This document shows positions 34,015-45,200 of a stretch of 64,000 nucleotides of DNA, one piece after another. Source of the stretch: Adiantum capillus-veneris. Its lineage: Eukaryota > Streptophyta > Polypodiopsida > Polypodiales > Pteridaceae. The translations under genes and the position numbers were made by a program. The number at the start of each line of letters is the position of its first letter. Positions within the stretch are counted from its first letter, which is position 1. The notes beneath the pieces were generated by a model, which made no database searches, had not been told where the DNA came from, and was given only the letters and a program-made list of their open reading frames with translations. The stretch is from positions 55,434,253 to 55,498,252 of the forward strand of contig CM043959.1 of the NCBI GenBank assembly GCA_014529385.2, in the 5' to 3' direction.

Positions 34015-35816
34015 GCTGGGCCTGTCACCCACCATGTCTGGCACTAAACCTGCCGTGGGTTTTGGCTTCTTGCCTTTCTGGTCTTCTTTATCCTCTGAGT
34101 CAGCTGGCCTTTTCCTTTGTGGACAATTGATAGAAATATGACCAGGCTGCTCGCATATAAAGCATTTGTTCTCAGCCATTAGGACCTTCTTTTCCTCGAG
34201 CGACTTGCGCACAAAAGGCTTCCTTTTCTGTTTCTTTGCCTGCGCTCCAAAAGTCCCGGCTGAATCCTTGTCTTTGGTGGCCTTTTCTGACCCCTATGAC
34301 GCATCAGGAGCCGTTTTCGCAAAGGGCTTCTTCGCTGAATTTTTCTTTTGCTGCCCTCCTTTGTCACTGCTCAGAAATCCATTGTCCTCTCCTTTCAACA
34401 GGGCAAGACCAGTGTTCGCAACTTCCATAAGCTGAGTAAGGGTAGCCACTCTGTTCTTTGTACAGTAATCACGAAGGCCTTTAGGCAGCCCACAACAGTA
34501 CTTCTCTATCTGCTCTGTCAATGGCACAAATCTGTAGGAGGTCACTGAGAGTAATGCTTTACAAAACCTCCTATTGTACTCCAGCAAGCTCTTGCACGAA
34601 GCTGCCGTAAGCTGGTGCCAATCTGTCAGGACATCGGCTTCAAATTCATTTGATAGCCAAGCAGATGCAAACATTTGCTTGAAGTAAACCCAAGTGGCGG
34701 GTGCCTGTCCTTGCATTAACAATGTCGTCCACCATGTAAGCGCATTGTCCTTTAAGAAAGTGGCATCTTTCCTAACCTTCGAGGCCTCTGTAAAATTCCC
34801 TCTCGCATAAGCTGTATCAAACTGCTGGAGGAAAGTGAGTGCCTTTGTCTTATCCTCGAAACCACTGAAGGTACTGAACTTTACCGCTGCACCACCTTCT
34901 TTGTAAGCCTTCGACTTCTCTAGTGCCCCCAAGTTGTCATACGGGATGGTCTGCAACATGGGCACTGTACTAGGCATGATCGGCACGTGTTGGCCATTCA
35001 CATTTTGCATCAGAGGTGCGATATCTGGCTGCTGTCCAGAAAAACCAACCATGCCAAAATGACCCTGTGGCACCCCAAACTGGCCCTGGTTGCCGTGGAA
35101 ACCTTGCTGCATGCCGATAGTACCATACATGGGGTTTGGCATGATGCCTTGCATACCCCCGAGCACTGTTCCTGGCATGTACGACTGACTTCCAGACCAT
35201 AACCAGCCATACTTTGGAACACTGATCCACCCCCGAAATACCCAGGATGTACCGTGGGTGGTGGAAAAACTGAGTGCATAGCCTGGTATCCAGCTCCCTG
35301 TCCATTCAAGACAGCATGCTGGCTCTGAAAGGTGGCGGGCTGAACTGGCATAACCTGTGGAATAGGCGTTCTAGCCACCTGTTCAAGCACGGGAGGAACC
35401 TGCTTTGGAGGCCCCGACTCCGCAACATGCGAGTGTTCCCTTTCCTCCTGCGCCTCATGAAGTACCTGGGCTTGAGCTTCAACAAGCTCCGTACGCGGCG
35501 TAGGTTGCCTATTTTGCTGTTGCACTGGTGGCGCTTGCAAGAATTCCATAAACCTCGGATTCTGCACCAGCTGCGAAAAGACATTCACCGCGGCAACTAA
35601 CTGAGTCTTAAACGCATCATCCTCAAGTTGCCCTGTCATAAAGCCCTGTACTATTGGAGGGACATTCACGTTGACAGGAGGTACAGACTGACGTGGCCGT
35701 GAGCTCTCGCCAATCTCAAAAACCATAGGAATCTCCTGCCTGTCCTTTGGAGAGGAACCCTCTTCCATAATTCCCTTCCCCTTGTCGGCCATAGTGTAAT
35801 CCCCGTGTTCTTCCAC
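34015..35816 (-). pseudogene. Element C gag
   Basis: An ATG at about 35,791 (MADKGKGIMEEG) opens a proline/glutamine-rich N-terminal part to about 35,180, then shifts frame into 35,178-34,294. That part holds a Gly/Met/Gln-rich linker and the retrotransposon gag core (ALTFLQQFDTAYARGNF, NALTWWTTLLMQG, QIEKYCCGLPKGLRDYC). A single TAG at about 34,291-34,293 precedes a basic segment and zinc knuckle CFICEQPGHISINC near 34,140. Element B is inserted shortly after. Confidence 0.85.
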
Positions 35817-35869
35817 TGTGTGTCTTTACCCTGAACAATCCAGGCTCACTCTTTGAGGAAAAAGTGATT

Positions 35870-35890
35870 GATATCCCGGCAATGGAACCA
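35870..35890 (-). other. Primer-binding site of element C
   Basis: Immediately after the LTR the minus strand reads TGGTTCCATTGCCGGGATAT. It starts TGG as expected, but differs from the initiator-Met site used by elements A, B, E and F. I cannot name the tRNA. Confidence 0.65.
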
Positions 35891-37369
35891 TGAAACCGGC
35901 CCATAGGGTGGTAGGCGTTGGCTTTCACCCGAAATTCTTTACTTTATACACACACACAGAGCACTTTGCAAAGGAGACCTGTAACGGGAGTTAACACTTA
36001 AACACACACACGGCTCGGAAGCTAGAATGCTCCGAGCAGACGCCGACAACCTGTAGGCCCCAAAATTGGCGCCCCTTTCAGTATTTCTTTATTCTTTAGG
36101 AGGGTAAATTACAAGGTAAGGTCCTGGGAATCCTTCACGTGTATCCACCTAGATACCATTTGATTTGGCCAAATTTCGGCAACATAACAACCCCAAAACT
36201 TGCGCGAAACCAATTCCCCTGCTGGAACTCACTTGCACTGGCGTATACCCTCTGATTCCTGTCCAAAAACAGTAAATTCAGCACGCTGTATTTACTGGTT
36301 TTTGCCCTGTTTTCAGCCCCAAACAGTCCCCTAACTGTCCTTTGCCAGTGGGGCACGATTCCCAATGATCCTGGCGTCCGTACGGCTGAAAAACAGTGAA
36401 TTTACAGCGCATACACAGCGCTGATTTTGCACCTGTACGGTGAGGTTATGACCCTCACCAGTGCCTGCTTTGGAGCAGCAGTTAGCTACCCCTGTTCCTG
36501 CTCAAGGAGGCTCTTGCCTCAGCACAAAAGCATGAACCCACACAACTGTACATCAGTCAAATGAGTAGCCCTCTTGTGGGGCATCACATAACTGCACGTA
36601 GGGGAGAGAGAGAGCAGTGTGTAGTGTGCAGGGCATCACTCCTAGCACCACACTGTACATGAGAGGGAAAGAAAGCACTCCATAGCTCTTAACCTGTGAC
36701 AAAAGCTGAAATGAGACCTCTCCCAGCATAAAAATCAGCGCCCATTTTTCTGCAAGAGGAAAGTTCACGAAAATGTGACACTTCGCGCGTTTTCAAGCAT
36801 TTTCCCGTTTCGGGTTCGCCGCTTAAAAATATCCCAACCGACGCGTCAGTTGACTTCGCGGCAGAGTTATAAAATGTTCCCCTAGTCATACCGGAGGTAA
36901 TGACGCGAACACATTTCACGGCCCAAAATAGCAGTTTCCCTAAATTTTAGGAGATGCTTCCGTTGGGCTCCCACTGGTCTTCTGACCATCTATCCTCATT
37001 GGAGCCGCATCCAAAAGTGCAATGTGGCCCAACTGTCGGATACTTTTTGTTGGTAGTTCCACCTTGACTTTACGCCTTAATTGAGTTCACTTCCTAGTAT
37101 CCACCAGCTTGCTAAGTGCGACGGGGGACCTATATGATCTTGCTCTGAGCCTAGACATCCTCTTACCATACGAATTCCAGTGCCGACTACTTCCCGTCTG
37201 CGGGTGAATCTACCGTTCACATTGGCCATACAATGTCCGACCGTTTGCTACTTCAACAAGAGGGTCTCAAAACAAATAAAATAAACCCCATTGGAAAGAA
37301 ACCAACAACCAAGGTTAGCAGTTGCCACATCTCTGTGACATGGTTAATAACTGCCACGTCCTCGTGACA
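35891..37369 (-). repeat. 5' LTR of element C (full length)
   Basis: 1,479 bp with TG...CA ends on the plus strand (TGAAACC to GTGACA), bounded outside by CCGCG. Only its plus-strand-left 223 bp are shared with the truncated partner LTR. It contains the GGCGCC block near 36,070. Confidence 0.85.
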
Positions 37370-37815
37370 CCGCGACTTGGGGTACCTCACAACATCGACA
37401 GAGAGCTAATGGTCAGACAGAGGGGCAAACCACTCAGCAAAGCCCAAATATCACCCACACCATAGATACGTTAATCGATCAGGCTACTGAGCTAGCGAGA
37501 TCCACACGCCCGCAGCTGGGGGTACCTCACAACATTGACAGAGACTACGACAGAAGATACGGATCATACATGCTAGACGCCCAGTATGAGTAGTTACCAT
37601 AGCGGACATCGACGATATTCAACATAGACCGATGTAACACATCCTCGGACAATGCCCTATGCCACGCATCCTCAGACATTGATGTTCATACGTTGAGATT
37701 GTACTACCCACTGTTTCATCCTGATACACTTTATAGTGCTACCAAGCTCCTCTAAGCTGTTTAGATTCATGACAATAGCCATTTAGTCTTTATTTTATTT
37801 CATTTTATTTCCTGA
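37370..37815 (+). pseudogene. LINE 3' UTR, part 2
   Basis: Continues the LINE after element C. A 138-bp unit (CTAATGG...CGACAGAGAG type) is tandemly repeated: the first copy is split between 25,538-25,643 and 37,375-37,406, and the second runs to about 37,540. The T/A-rich end near 37,790-37,812 (TTATTTCATTTTATTTCC) probably marks the LINE 3' end. Confidence 0.55.
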
Positions 37816-37957
37816 CATTGTATCAGATTCATCAAGATTGTACCAGTTTGGTCTCACACGTCATTTTGGCCTTTTTAAGATGTTTAAAACTCTCTCCACA
37901 CATACACGTGACATTTACGTACCACATGCATGCACACACTACCTATCTATCTCATAC

Positions 37958-38933
37958 CTGCTTCCTTTTGCACAGCTCCATGGCTTTACTCATGACCGCA
38001 TTTATTTTTCTCTCTTGGGCCCTCTCCATGCTTATGATCACCTCACTACTAAGTTCATAACCTACAACAAACCAAACAGAAAACATTAAGCTGGCAACAA
38101 ATTTTCTGGCATGGATTTGCGAGGAAAGAAACGGCCTTTTGACACTAAGAAATCTTCGTCTACAAGTACAACTTCCTTGCTCCTATTGCAAAGGTTTGCC
38201 ATATATATATGAAACTCTGTTTTCGGAGCTGGGCCTCGAAAACTACTTTTCCAAAGTCACCCGTTTCTCGTTTCCTTCATGCCGCTTCTTAACAAATTTC
38301 TAAAGGAACAAAAATATGGTAATAAGCCAAATATGGTAATAAGCCGTTTCAAATCTGTTCCATTGCAAAGAGCAAGCGCGTTGATGGCCTTGCTGGGCTC
38401 ATTTCTGTTTCCCGTTCCATGTGACTAGGGACGTGACTTAGAAACAAACACGAGGACAAGAGCCACAGATAGACATCCCTAGTGACCATCACCATATTGA
38501 GAGCGTTCCCTCGCTAAGCACCATCCGGCAAGAGCCACACATAGCATCCCTTATTAAGGCCTACATACAACTGAACAAGACGAAACAGCTAGCATCACTC
38601 ATGACCATCACAATGGCGACTGGGCCTGTCCATGATTGGTCGTAAAGAGTGCATGCATGGGCTAAACGTGTTCATCTCCTTGTGCGGGATCAGAGAAAGG
38701 TTCGAAGAAAAAATTGAAAAGATTGAGAAGGGATATATACCTGGGAAGCCACAGGCTGGACCGCTTATGGGCAACGATTTGGCATGTAGGAGAAGAAGCT
38801 TGTCAGACTCCCGGAAGCTGATGGTTTGCAGAGCCCAGCTTAGGGAGTACAGGCTCTGCTCGCTTTCATCGAGGGCTACCACCGTAGTCTTGGCTCCCTG
38901 CTCCTGGCGATCGTCTGTGGCTGCAGTTTCCAT
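37958..38933 (-). CDS. Universal stress protein, exons 1 and 2 (5' half)
   Basis: Exon 1 is 38,741-38,933 from ATG (METAATDDRQEQG); exon 2 is 37,958-38,061. Exon 1 encodes TTVVALDESEQSLYSLSWAL and LLLLHAKSLP, the first strand, ATP-binding Asp and helix of the UspA fold. It ends in phase 1 at donor GTATAT. Intron 1 (679 bp) ends TTTGTTGTAG. Exon 2 encodes EVIISMERAQERKINAVMSK and AMELCKRKQ, then donor GTATGAG. Exons of 193, 104, 119 and 103 nt sum to 519, that is 172 residues plus stop, the usual length of a plant single-domain USP. A GTG 27 bases upstream is also in frame, but ATG at 38,933 fits better. A TATTTAATA sequence about 225 bases upstream is a possible TATA box. Confidence 0.9.
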
Positions 38934-40482
38934 GGTGTCCTCCCTTGCTTTCGCCTCCACTGACTCACGACGACGACACTATTACAGGCACTAGCTTGAC
39001 TTGAAACAAGGGGCGCAGATGGTAAAGCTTAGTGATGTATAGTGAACGTTGAGAGTTCGAAGATCACAGGCTGCGCTCTCCATGGATGGATCCTCTCGGG
39101 AGGTTGTTTCCATGGGATGCCCCCTTGTGGGCAATATGTGTATAACAAGACTTGTTGTATTAAATACACCGATATGTCTAAAGTTCTCCTAACTACCTTC
39201 CCGACCTCATGGTAAAAAAGGGGCACCGGCAATGCCCTAAGCATTAGTTTAGGAGGTTTTGATTGCACGAGCCACACACACACACATTACATCTTTAAGA
39301 AGGAAATGCAGTCAATTAGGAGAACAACCGAACATTGAAAAACTACGGTACGAAACACCAACACCATAGTGCCAAGGTTGATTTTTGACGGCAACCTTGC
39401 CCTTCAAAGTTTGCAAGTTTTATGCTTTGCATGGGTTTTAGTGTACTTTTTACAAGGTAGCCTACCTTGTCAACCATAAAAAACAAAGTTCTATGGAAGT
39501 GTGTCTATAGAAATTTCACAGTTGTAGGTAAGAGAATCTCTTGAGGAGCACTTCTTAAGCTCACAATCCACTTGTAATGGAGACTTACAAATATGTTGGA
39601 TAGACTTAGCATATCAAAGAGTAGAAGTTTATAATGAATGGAAACATAATTTTTGAGTTTCTTTCTTATCAAATGGTAGAAAAGCAATAGCAAGACTTTG
39701 GGTTTTTATATCTGAGTGATGTACAAATAACTACCATTCTCCTATTCAATGCCATTTAGCAGTATAGCAAATTGCATGGAGCTCCATTGCACCATGCATT
39801 GAGATGTGAGAACCCTTGCATGAGCACGTAGTTGCTTCCGAACCCTAGGGTGTTGCTAATTAACTCAAAATATGAACCACATCTAGTCTTAGTAAGGCTT
39901 GCAATGCACATGGATCAACATATGTCCCCAAAAGTGGAGATACCTACATACATTGGTTCTCACCCTTGACTCCATCTATACTATTAAGGTTCTCACTATG
40001 TGGAACAAAATTGGGGCATTGCTCCAAAAAAATTTCCTACAAAAGAATGAGAAAGATTAGGAGCCAAATTCTTAGGATAATTATCAAATGTAAGGTCTGA
40101 CCTTAACTCGGTATGTTTCCCAATATTGTGAGAAACTAGTATGTGACCCGCACGTTGCTGCGGTCATTAAATTTTAAAAGAAGAGTCGCAAAACCGTGGG
40201 CTCTCCAAGGGCTTTGTGGTTCTAAAAGCAAAGGCAAGGGCCCATGGCCTAGGTGTCCCTAACATCGTGGATTAGCAACAACTATAGAAAGCCGACTTTA
40301 GGGCGTGGTCACACGAGGCTCAGTTATAAGTAGATCACTGAGCCTCCTGAGTGAAGCAACTCAATTCTACTATGTCAAGGCTCTTGTAAGTATGTCAAAA
40401 TCGAATAGTTGCAAAGGCCGATCGCTTTTACCTTTTTTTCTTTTTTTAAGCTTGCGCATGTTGACGACGTTGTCTGCACCTC

Positions 40483-40526
<44 letters not shown>

Positions 40527-40857
40527 ACACGGCCATGGCAGCTGCAACACATGCAGAGCATATATTTTCTCGTGAGGCATATCCAAGGCCAACTACCGGC
40601 TCGTGGTTGGAGCTCAACCGCCAGGTGGCAGCAACACAGGTTCAGTTTTGGCTCAGTCTTTTTGCGCGACCGTGGAGTAGGCTCAATAATCATTGAATTT
40701 CTCAAAAGAAAGCATAGTAGGCACAATTATCAATTTTTGATAATTGTGCCTCGCGTGACCACCACATTAAAGGTGTGGCTTGCTCTATGTAATGTTGCTT
40801 ATGTAGTGTGTATAATGAGGTTGGGCAAACCAAGGAGTGTTTTGTATGGTGACCACA

Positions 40858-40950
<93 letters not shown>

Positions 40951-41103
40951 ACAAATAACAGAGTATGAGAGTTTAAATCTCTATAAGAGAAAGAATAGCA
41001 AATACAAATTATGAACGTTAATTTTAAATCTCTTTGAGAGAGAGAATAGAAATAACAAATTATGAGCATTAGTTTAAATCTCTTTGAGAGAGAGAATAAC
41101 AAA

Positions 41104-41191
<88 letters not shown>

Positions 41192-41210
41192 CAAAAGTGT
41201 TGGAGTGATT
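38934..41210. other. USP upstream region and microsatellite-rich intergenic DNA
   Basis: No gene is supported. It should hold the USP promoter. From 40,480 it becomes microsatellites: GA (40,487-40,523), GT (40,862-40,912), GA (40,913-40,947), CT (41,107-41,160), CA (41,160-41,189). Confidence 0.5.
40945..41106. repeat. About 51-bp imperfect tandem repeats
   Basis: TTTAAATCTCTTTGAGAGAG plus AGAATAACAAAT-type units occur three times and abut GA and CT microsatellites. Confidence 0.75.
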
Positions 41211-41215
41211 GCTTC
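41211..41215. other. Target-site duplication of element E, left
   Basis: GCTTC, repeated at 45,196-45,200. Confidence 0.9.
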
Positions 41216-41702
41216 TGCTACAAACGGGAGCGTCGTCGGCCCTGCAAAATAGCAAAAAACAATATACTACAAGCCATGAAACGAACAAATCTGCATACCT
41301 CGAATCGCACAACGCGTAATCCAAGTTGTACATGAGCAGAGAGAGAAAAAGAGTGTGATAGAACGAGAGAGCACGTGCAGGCACACCTCCTAGAGCGGAG
41401 TGCTACGCCGGCACGGCGAGAGAGAAGAGGGAAGAGGAGAGAAGAACAACGCAAACACTGGGTGCAATCTCCCCCCGTGCAAGAGTGACCATTTCCCTCT
41501 TGCACATATTTGTTATATAGATTTCTTGAATGGTCAAATTGGTTACAAACTGGCCGGCCGGTCATAATTGGCCAAAGCTCATAAAAGAGCACTTGAATAA
41601 TAAAATGTACATGATATACAAATACATTTGCATAGGCCAAGATGGGTCTAGTCTTTTCCACCTGTCAGCTGCAATAAATCATAAAATATCATTTCTATAA
41701 CA
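41216..41702 (-). repeat. 3' LTR of element E
   Basis: TGCTACAAACGG to ATAACA on the plus strand, 487 bp, intact TG...CA ends. An apparent ORF inside repeats in the partner LTR and is an LTR artefact. Confidence 0.9.
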
Positions 41703-42137
41703 TACCTCTCCGTTGGAAAGCAACTGTCCTCAATTGCGAATATAAAAATCTGCAAACAATACTTGTCAAAAAAAAGCGATTAGTATGTTGTGTCAAAAAC
41801 ATCACATAATAAAAGAAAAATTTATGAAACTAAACAACATTAGCTTATGCCTCCCGTCATCCACATACTACCTATTCTAGTGTCCCATACCACTAGAATA
41901 AGCAGTATATGTCATACCCTGATGAATCAGGATATCATTGGTCACACTCATCATCAATCTCATAATGTCAAGTCTCATCACATAAACACTGTCGTAATAA
42001 TCACCAGATACCAAATCCCAATCCAATTCCAATTCCACAATATAAGTCCGAATCCAAATCACTTTCATTATGTACCCGGGTAACAAAATCATACCAGTTA
42101 CAGTGGTGGCCAGCCACTGCAGCATGATTTCGTGATC

Positions 42138-42406
42138 GGTGTTGCCTCAACCGGCGAATCTACACCAATAAGACATGCTACCTAGATCGGCGAATCTGCA
42201 CTGATAAGACGTGCTGCCTAGATCGGCGAATCTGCACTAATGCTGCCTATATCGGCGGATCCGCATTTACCATTGTGAATAGATCTGCAGTTTGTCAATG
42301 TGCTGCCTAAATCGGCGGATCTGCACAGATAATTGGTGTTGCCTAAATCGGCGAATCTACACCAAGATGAGCATTTACACACTGCCTAAATCGGCGGATC
42401 TGTGTG
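42138..42406. repeat. Array of seven 29-bp hairpin units with covarying arms
   Basis: Each unit is a 19-base core like TGCCTAAATCGGCGRATCT flanked by 5-base arms that pair with each other. Units start near 42,138, 42,174, 42,210, 42,239, 42,299, 42,335 and 42,378. Arms include GGTGT/ACACC, GTGC/GCAC, AATGC/GCATT, TGTGC/GCACA, GGTGT/ACACC (extending to TTGGTGT/ACACCAA) and CACAC/GTGTG. Unit 2 is imperfect (ATGC/GCAC). Spacers vary from 1 to 31 bases, several being GATAAGA-like. Confidence 0.85.
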
Positions 42407-44246
42407 CATGTGACCAATGGACTAGACAAGACATAAAAACAAAACATTGACTACCTGTGTGACTCCACATTGGAGTATAGTTGAGTAGCAGAGTACTTAC
42501 AAATTTTTGTTCACTATTCGAGAGCACCTTAACTCATATAAGCAGCAGCATAGCGTAATGATAAATCAGCTCAAAAATATAATTATAAGTGATGACCTTA
42601 GTAGCAGTGTCTGAGTATTCATGTTAGAGCACAATGCAGAGAAATGAAATATGAGAAGAGGAATGACATATTTGATGGACATTCTCGGAGGGTAAACTAT
42701 ATTTGAATATAAAGACCACCAAAGTATACCAATAGATCCAAAATGTTTTATCATGGGGTGAATAATTGGTCAGGAACTTGCAATGGCAACTTACCAATGA
42801 GAATAGTCGTAAGCATACCTAGGGGGGGGTCAAAGGGCCCGGGTAGTTGGGAGTAGTGCCTGGGAAGCCGAAAACTAATGTATTTCGGGAGATGCTGCGT
42901 ATATGCTATTGGCCAAATCCTGACAAGAAATAGCGTGATAGAACATAAAAGGAGGAGAAACCGTTTGCAAATGAGAAAGTATATAACATAGGAAATAAAA
43001 GAGAGTTGAAGAGTGAAAACTTATCTGTGTATGGTCGTCCATAGATTGAGGAGCAATGAGCACTTTGTGACAAACCATGACTGCCGCCATGTGTTAGCTC
43101 GTTGCTAGAATTGTAGACTAGAGTTGTTGCGTTCCGAGTTGTTGTCCACAAGTGAGAGGTGAGAACATTCCTTGGCAAAGAGGAGATGAGAGCAAGTTCC
43201 ATTGGTGGATGGCGTGTGTTAAGCATTGTCTTACTTTTTGTGTTGGGTGGCGTTGTGCTTGCAATCCTGGAAGCACGCTGCAACAAGGAGACTTATAGTA
43301 AATTTGATATGACCGACGAGGGGAGAGGGATAACTTCTTCTGAGCATGGGCTCTAGCCACCCTCCATGCAATTGTGGTGCTTCGTGTCGATTGCGATTGG
43401 TAGCCCGGGACGGTGCCAGATCATTGACTACACAAAGCCTTAGAATAGAAAGTTGAACCAGCAAGGGGCTCAGAGGGCAAAATTTTTTTTATCAGCAGCT
43501 GGCTATTTCCTAATAGGAGTGGCGGGAAAGAAAAAGAAATGCGAACTTTTAAAGCCGCATGAAGACCCGCTTGGGTGGCAAAAGCACTTAGTGCTAAAAT
43601 TAGGCCACAAAGCCCGGCATGGGCAGGGCCTCTAGGCCGAGAAAGGAGGGAGCAGGGGCGGCGCCAAATCCGCTGGCACTGAACAGAGGCGCCCTAGGCC
43701 CTTCGTCAATTTTCCTCTATTGCTGCACCCTGCGTGAGGCCCCATACTGCCCTGTGCGAGTGAATCTTTCACCCCTCCATGCTGGTCCACGCCATCGCTG
43801 CCCCCAGGTTCTTCTTCTTTTCACATTTTGATGCCCTTGAGCCCTAATTTTCACCCCTTTCAAGGGCGAATTCCCATGCATGCAGGCACATTTTGGAGAT
43901 GCTCTTGCTACTCGGAGAGGTTGACTCCTTCCTTCCTCTGCATGATGCCCAATCCCGGTTGCATATGCTTTCTTGGACTGCCCACCTTGTTCGTGCTCCC
44001 TCCCTTGCTTCTTGCGCTCCATGGTTACATCTTGTCAAAGCTGGTTACCCTTGCAAATAGCAAGCGAGCAATTGTGAAGGGGTGTCAGGATAGAGAAGAC
44101 CAATTTGTAATTGCTTTTCTTCACATGCCATGCGCTGAATGTTTCTCGTTCCACGCCATGCCTCTTCCAAGTCACCGCTCCGTCGTTGGCTACATGCGTT
44201 GTGCATCATGTTTTTTTGCATGTGTATTTTCTTTCTCGTCTACTAA

Positions 44247-44317
44247 AGCTCCATAGCACAAACGGAAGTGCCCTTGTCTTGCACAAGGAGGTATGGGTTC
44301 GAATCCCATTGGATCTG
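44247..44317 (+). tRNA. tRNA-like cloverleaf (tRNA-derived or pseudo-tRNA)
   Basis: A full cloverleaf can be drawn: acceptor AGCTCCA/TGGATCT (6 of 7 pairs), D stem GCAC/GTGC, anticodon stem CCTTG/CAAGG, T stem ATGGG/CCCAT with loop TTCGAAT. Box A (TAGCACAAACG) and box B (GGTTCGAATCC) fit RNA polymerase III consensus. The anticodon loop TCTTGCA has C at position 33, base 26 is missing and the variable loop is four bases, so it is not a normal tRNA; by position the anticodon would be TTG. It may be a SINE head or captured tRNA within element E. Confidence 0.45.
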
Positions 44318-44695
44318 CTGAATTTGCAAACTCTCGTGTTGTAACTGGTCTTCCCTCGCTTGCATGATGTTTTTGTCCCTTGCCTGATGCATGCCGCATC
44401 TTGTGCTGCATGCATAAGACATGCAATCTCCCGTTGTGTCTCTATGTCTGTTCTTCATGTGCGTGCGCCTCCTTCCCGTCATGTACAACACGGACTCTTG
44501 TCTTCGTGTCGATCACAGCGTTCACGACTGTCGTTGTTATAATCACAATCAAGTGCTCGTTAAGCACGTAACCTTGTTAATTAATAAAAAATTAAACAAT
44601 TAATTACACTAATCACAATCAAATCAACGAGCAAATTGCACTTATCTTCGCATAGGTAGTCTTCCCATTGTGGAATTGGTCGGAGCGTAGCCGCA

Positions 44696-44707
44696 GCTCT
44701 GATACCA
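44696..44707 (-). other. Primer-binding site of element E
   Basis: The minus strand reads TGGTATCAGAGC, one base from the upper LTR. Confidence 0.9.
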
Positions 44708-44708
44708 C

Positions 44709-45195
44709 TACTACAAACGGGAGCGTCGCCGGCCCTGCAAAATAGCAAAAAACAATATACTACAAGCCATGAAACGAACAAATCTGCATACCTCGAATCG
44801 CACAACGCGTAATCCAAGTTGTACATGAGCAGAGAGAGAAAAAGAGTGTGATAGAACGAGAGAGCACGTGCAGGTGCACCTCCTAGAGCGGAGTTCTATG
44901 CCGGCACGGCAAGAGAGAAGAGGGAAGAGGAGAGAAGAACAACGCAAACACTGGGTGCAATCTCCCCCCGTGCAAGAGTGACCATTTCCCTCTTGCACGT
45001 ATTTGTTATATAGATTTTTTGAATGGTCAAATTGGTTACAAACTGGCCGGCCGATCATAATTGGCCAAAGCTCATAAAAGAGCACTTGAATAATAAAATG
45101 TACATGATATACAAATACATTTGCATAGGCCAAGATGGGTCTAGTCTTTTCCACCTCTCAGCTGCAATAAATCATAAAATATCATTTCTATAATA
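44709..45195 (-). repeat. 5' LTR of element E
   Basis: 487 bp, nearly identical to 41,216-41,702. Its terminal dinucleotides read TA...TA on the plus strand, apparently point changes from TG...CA. Confidence 0.9.
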
Positions 45196-45200
45196 GCTTC

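Larger units (their letters stand above)
25644..37369 (-). mobile_element. Ty3/gypsy element C, deleted at its 3' side
   Basis: A 5-bp duplication CCGCG flanks it at 25,639-25,643 and 37,370-37,374. The 5' LTR is 35,891-37,369; gag, protease and RT follow on the minus strand; element B interrupts it at 27,519-34,014. RNase H, integrase and the start of the 3' LTR are deleted: RT/RNase H sequence near 25,870 joins directly to the last 223 bp of LTR. The tandem copy of the LINE target at 37,500-37,530 serves as an empty-site reference. Confidence 0.9.
41216..45195 (-). mobile_element. Non-autonomous LTR retrotransposon E
   Basis: Two 487-bp LTRs (41,216-41,702 and 44,709-45,195) flank a 3.0-kb interior. 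The minus strand shows an initiator-Met primer site next to the upper LTR and a short purine run (GGAGAGGTA) next to the lower one. The 5-bp duplication GCTTC is perfect. No gag, protease, RT or integrase motif was seen in any frame, so it must be mobilised in trans (LARD/TRIM-like). The interior carries the hairpin-unit array and a tRNA-like sequence. Confidence 0.88.

Noticed and set aside
41218-41661. 147-codon minus-strand ORF repeated at 44,711-45,154
   Set aside because: Entirely within the two LTRs of element E; no protein motif.
42138-42406. CRISPR-like array
   Set aside because: Units are regular but spacers are very short and variable, and the context is a eukaryotic retroelement; reported as a hairpin-unit array instead.
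43619-44572. Many overlapping short ORFs inside element E
   Set aside because: Several frames on both strands are open at once with no retroelement or host motif.
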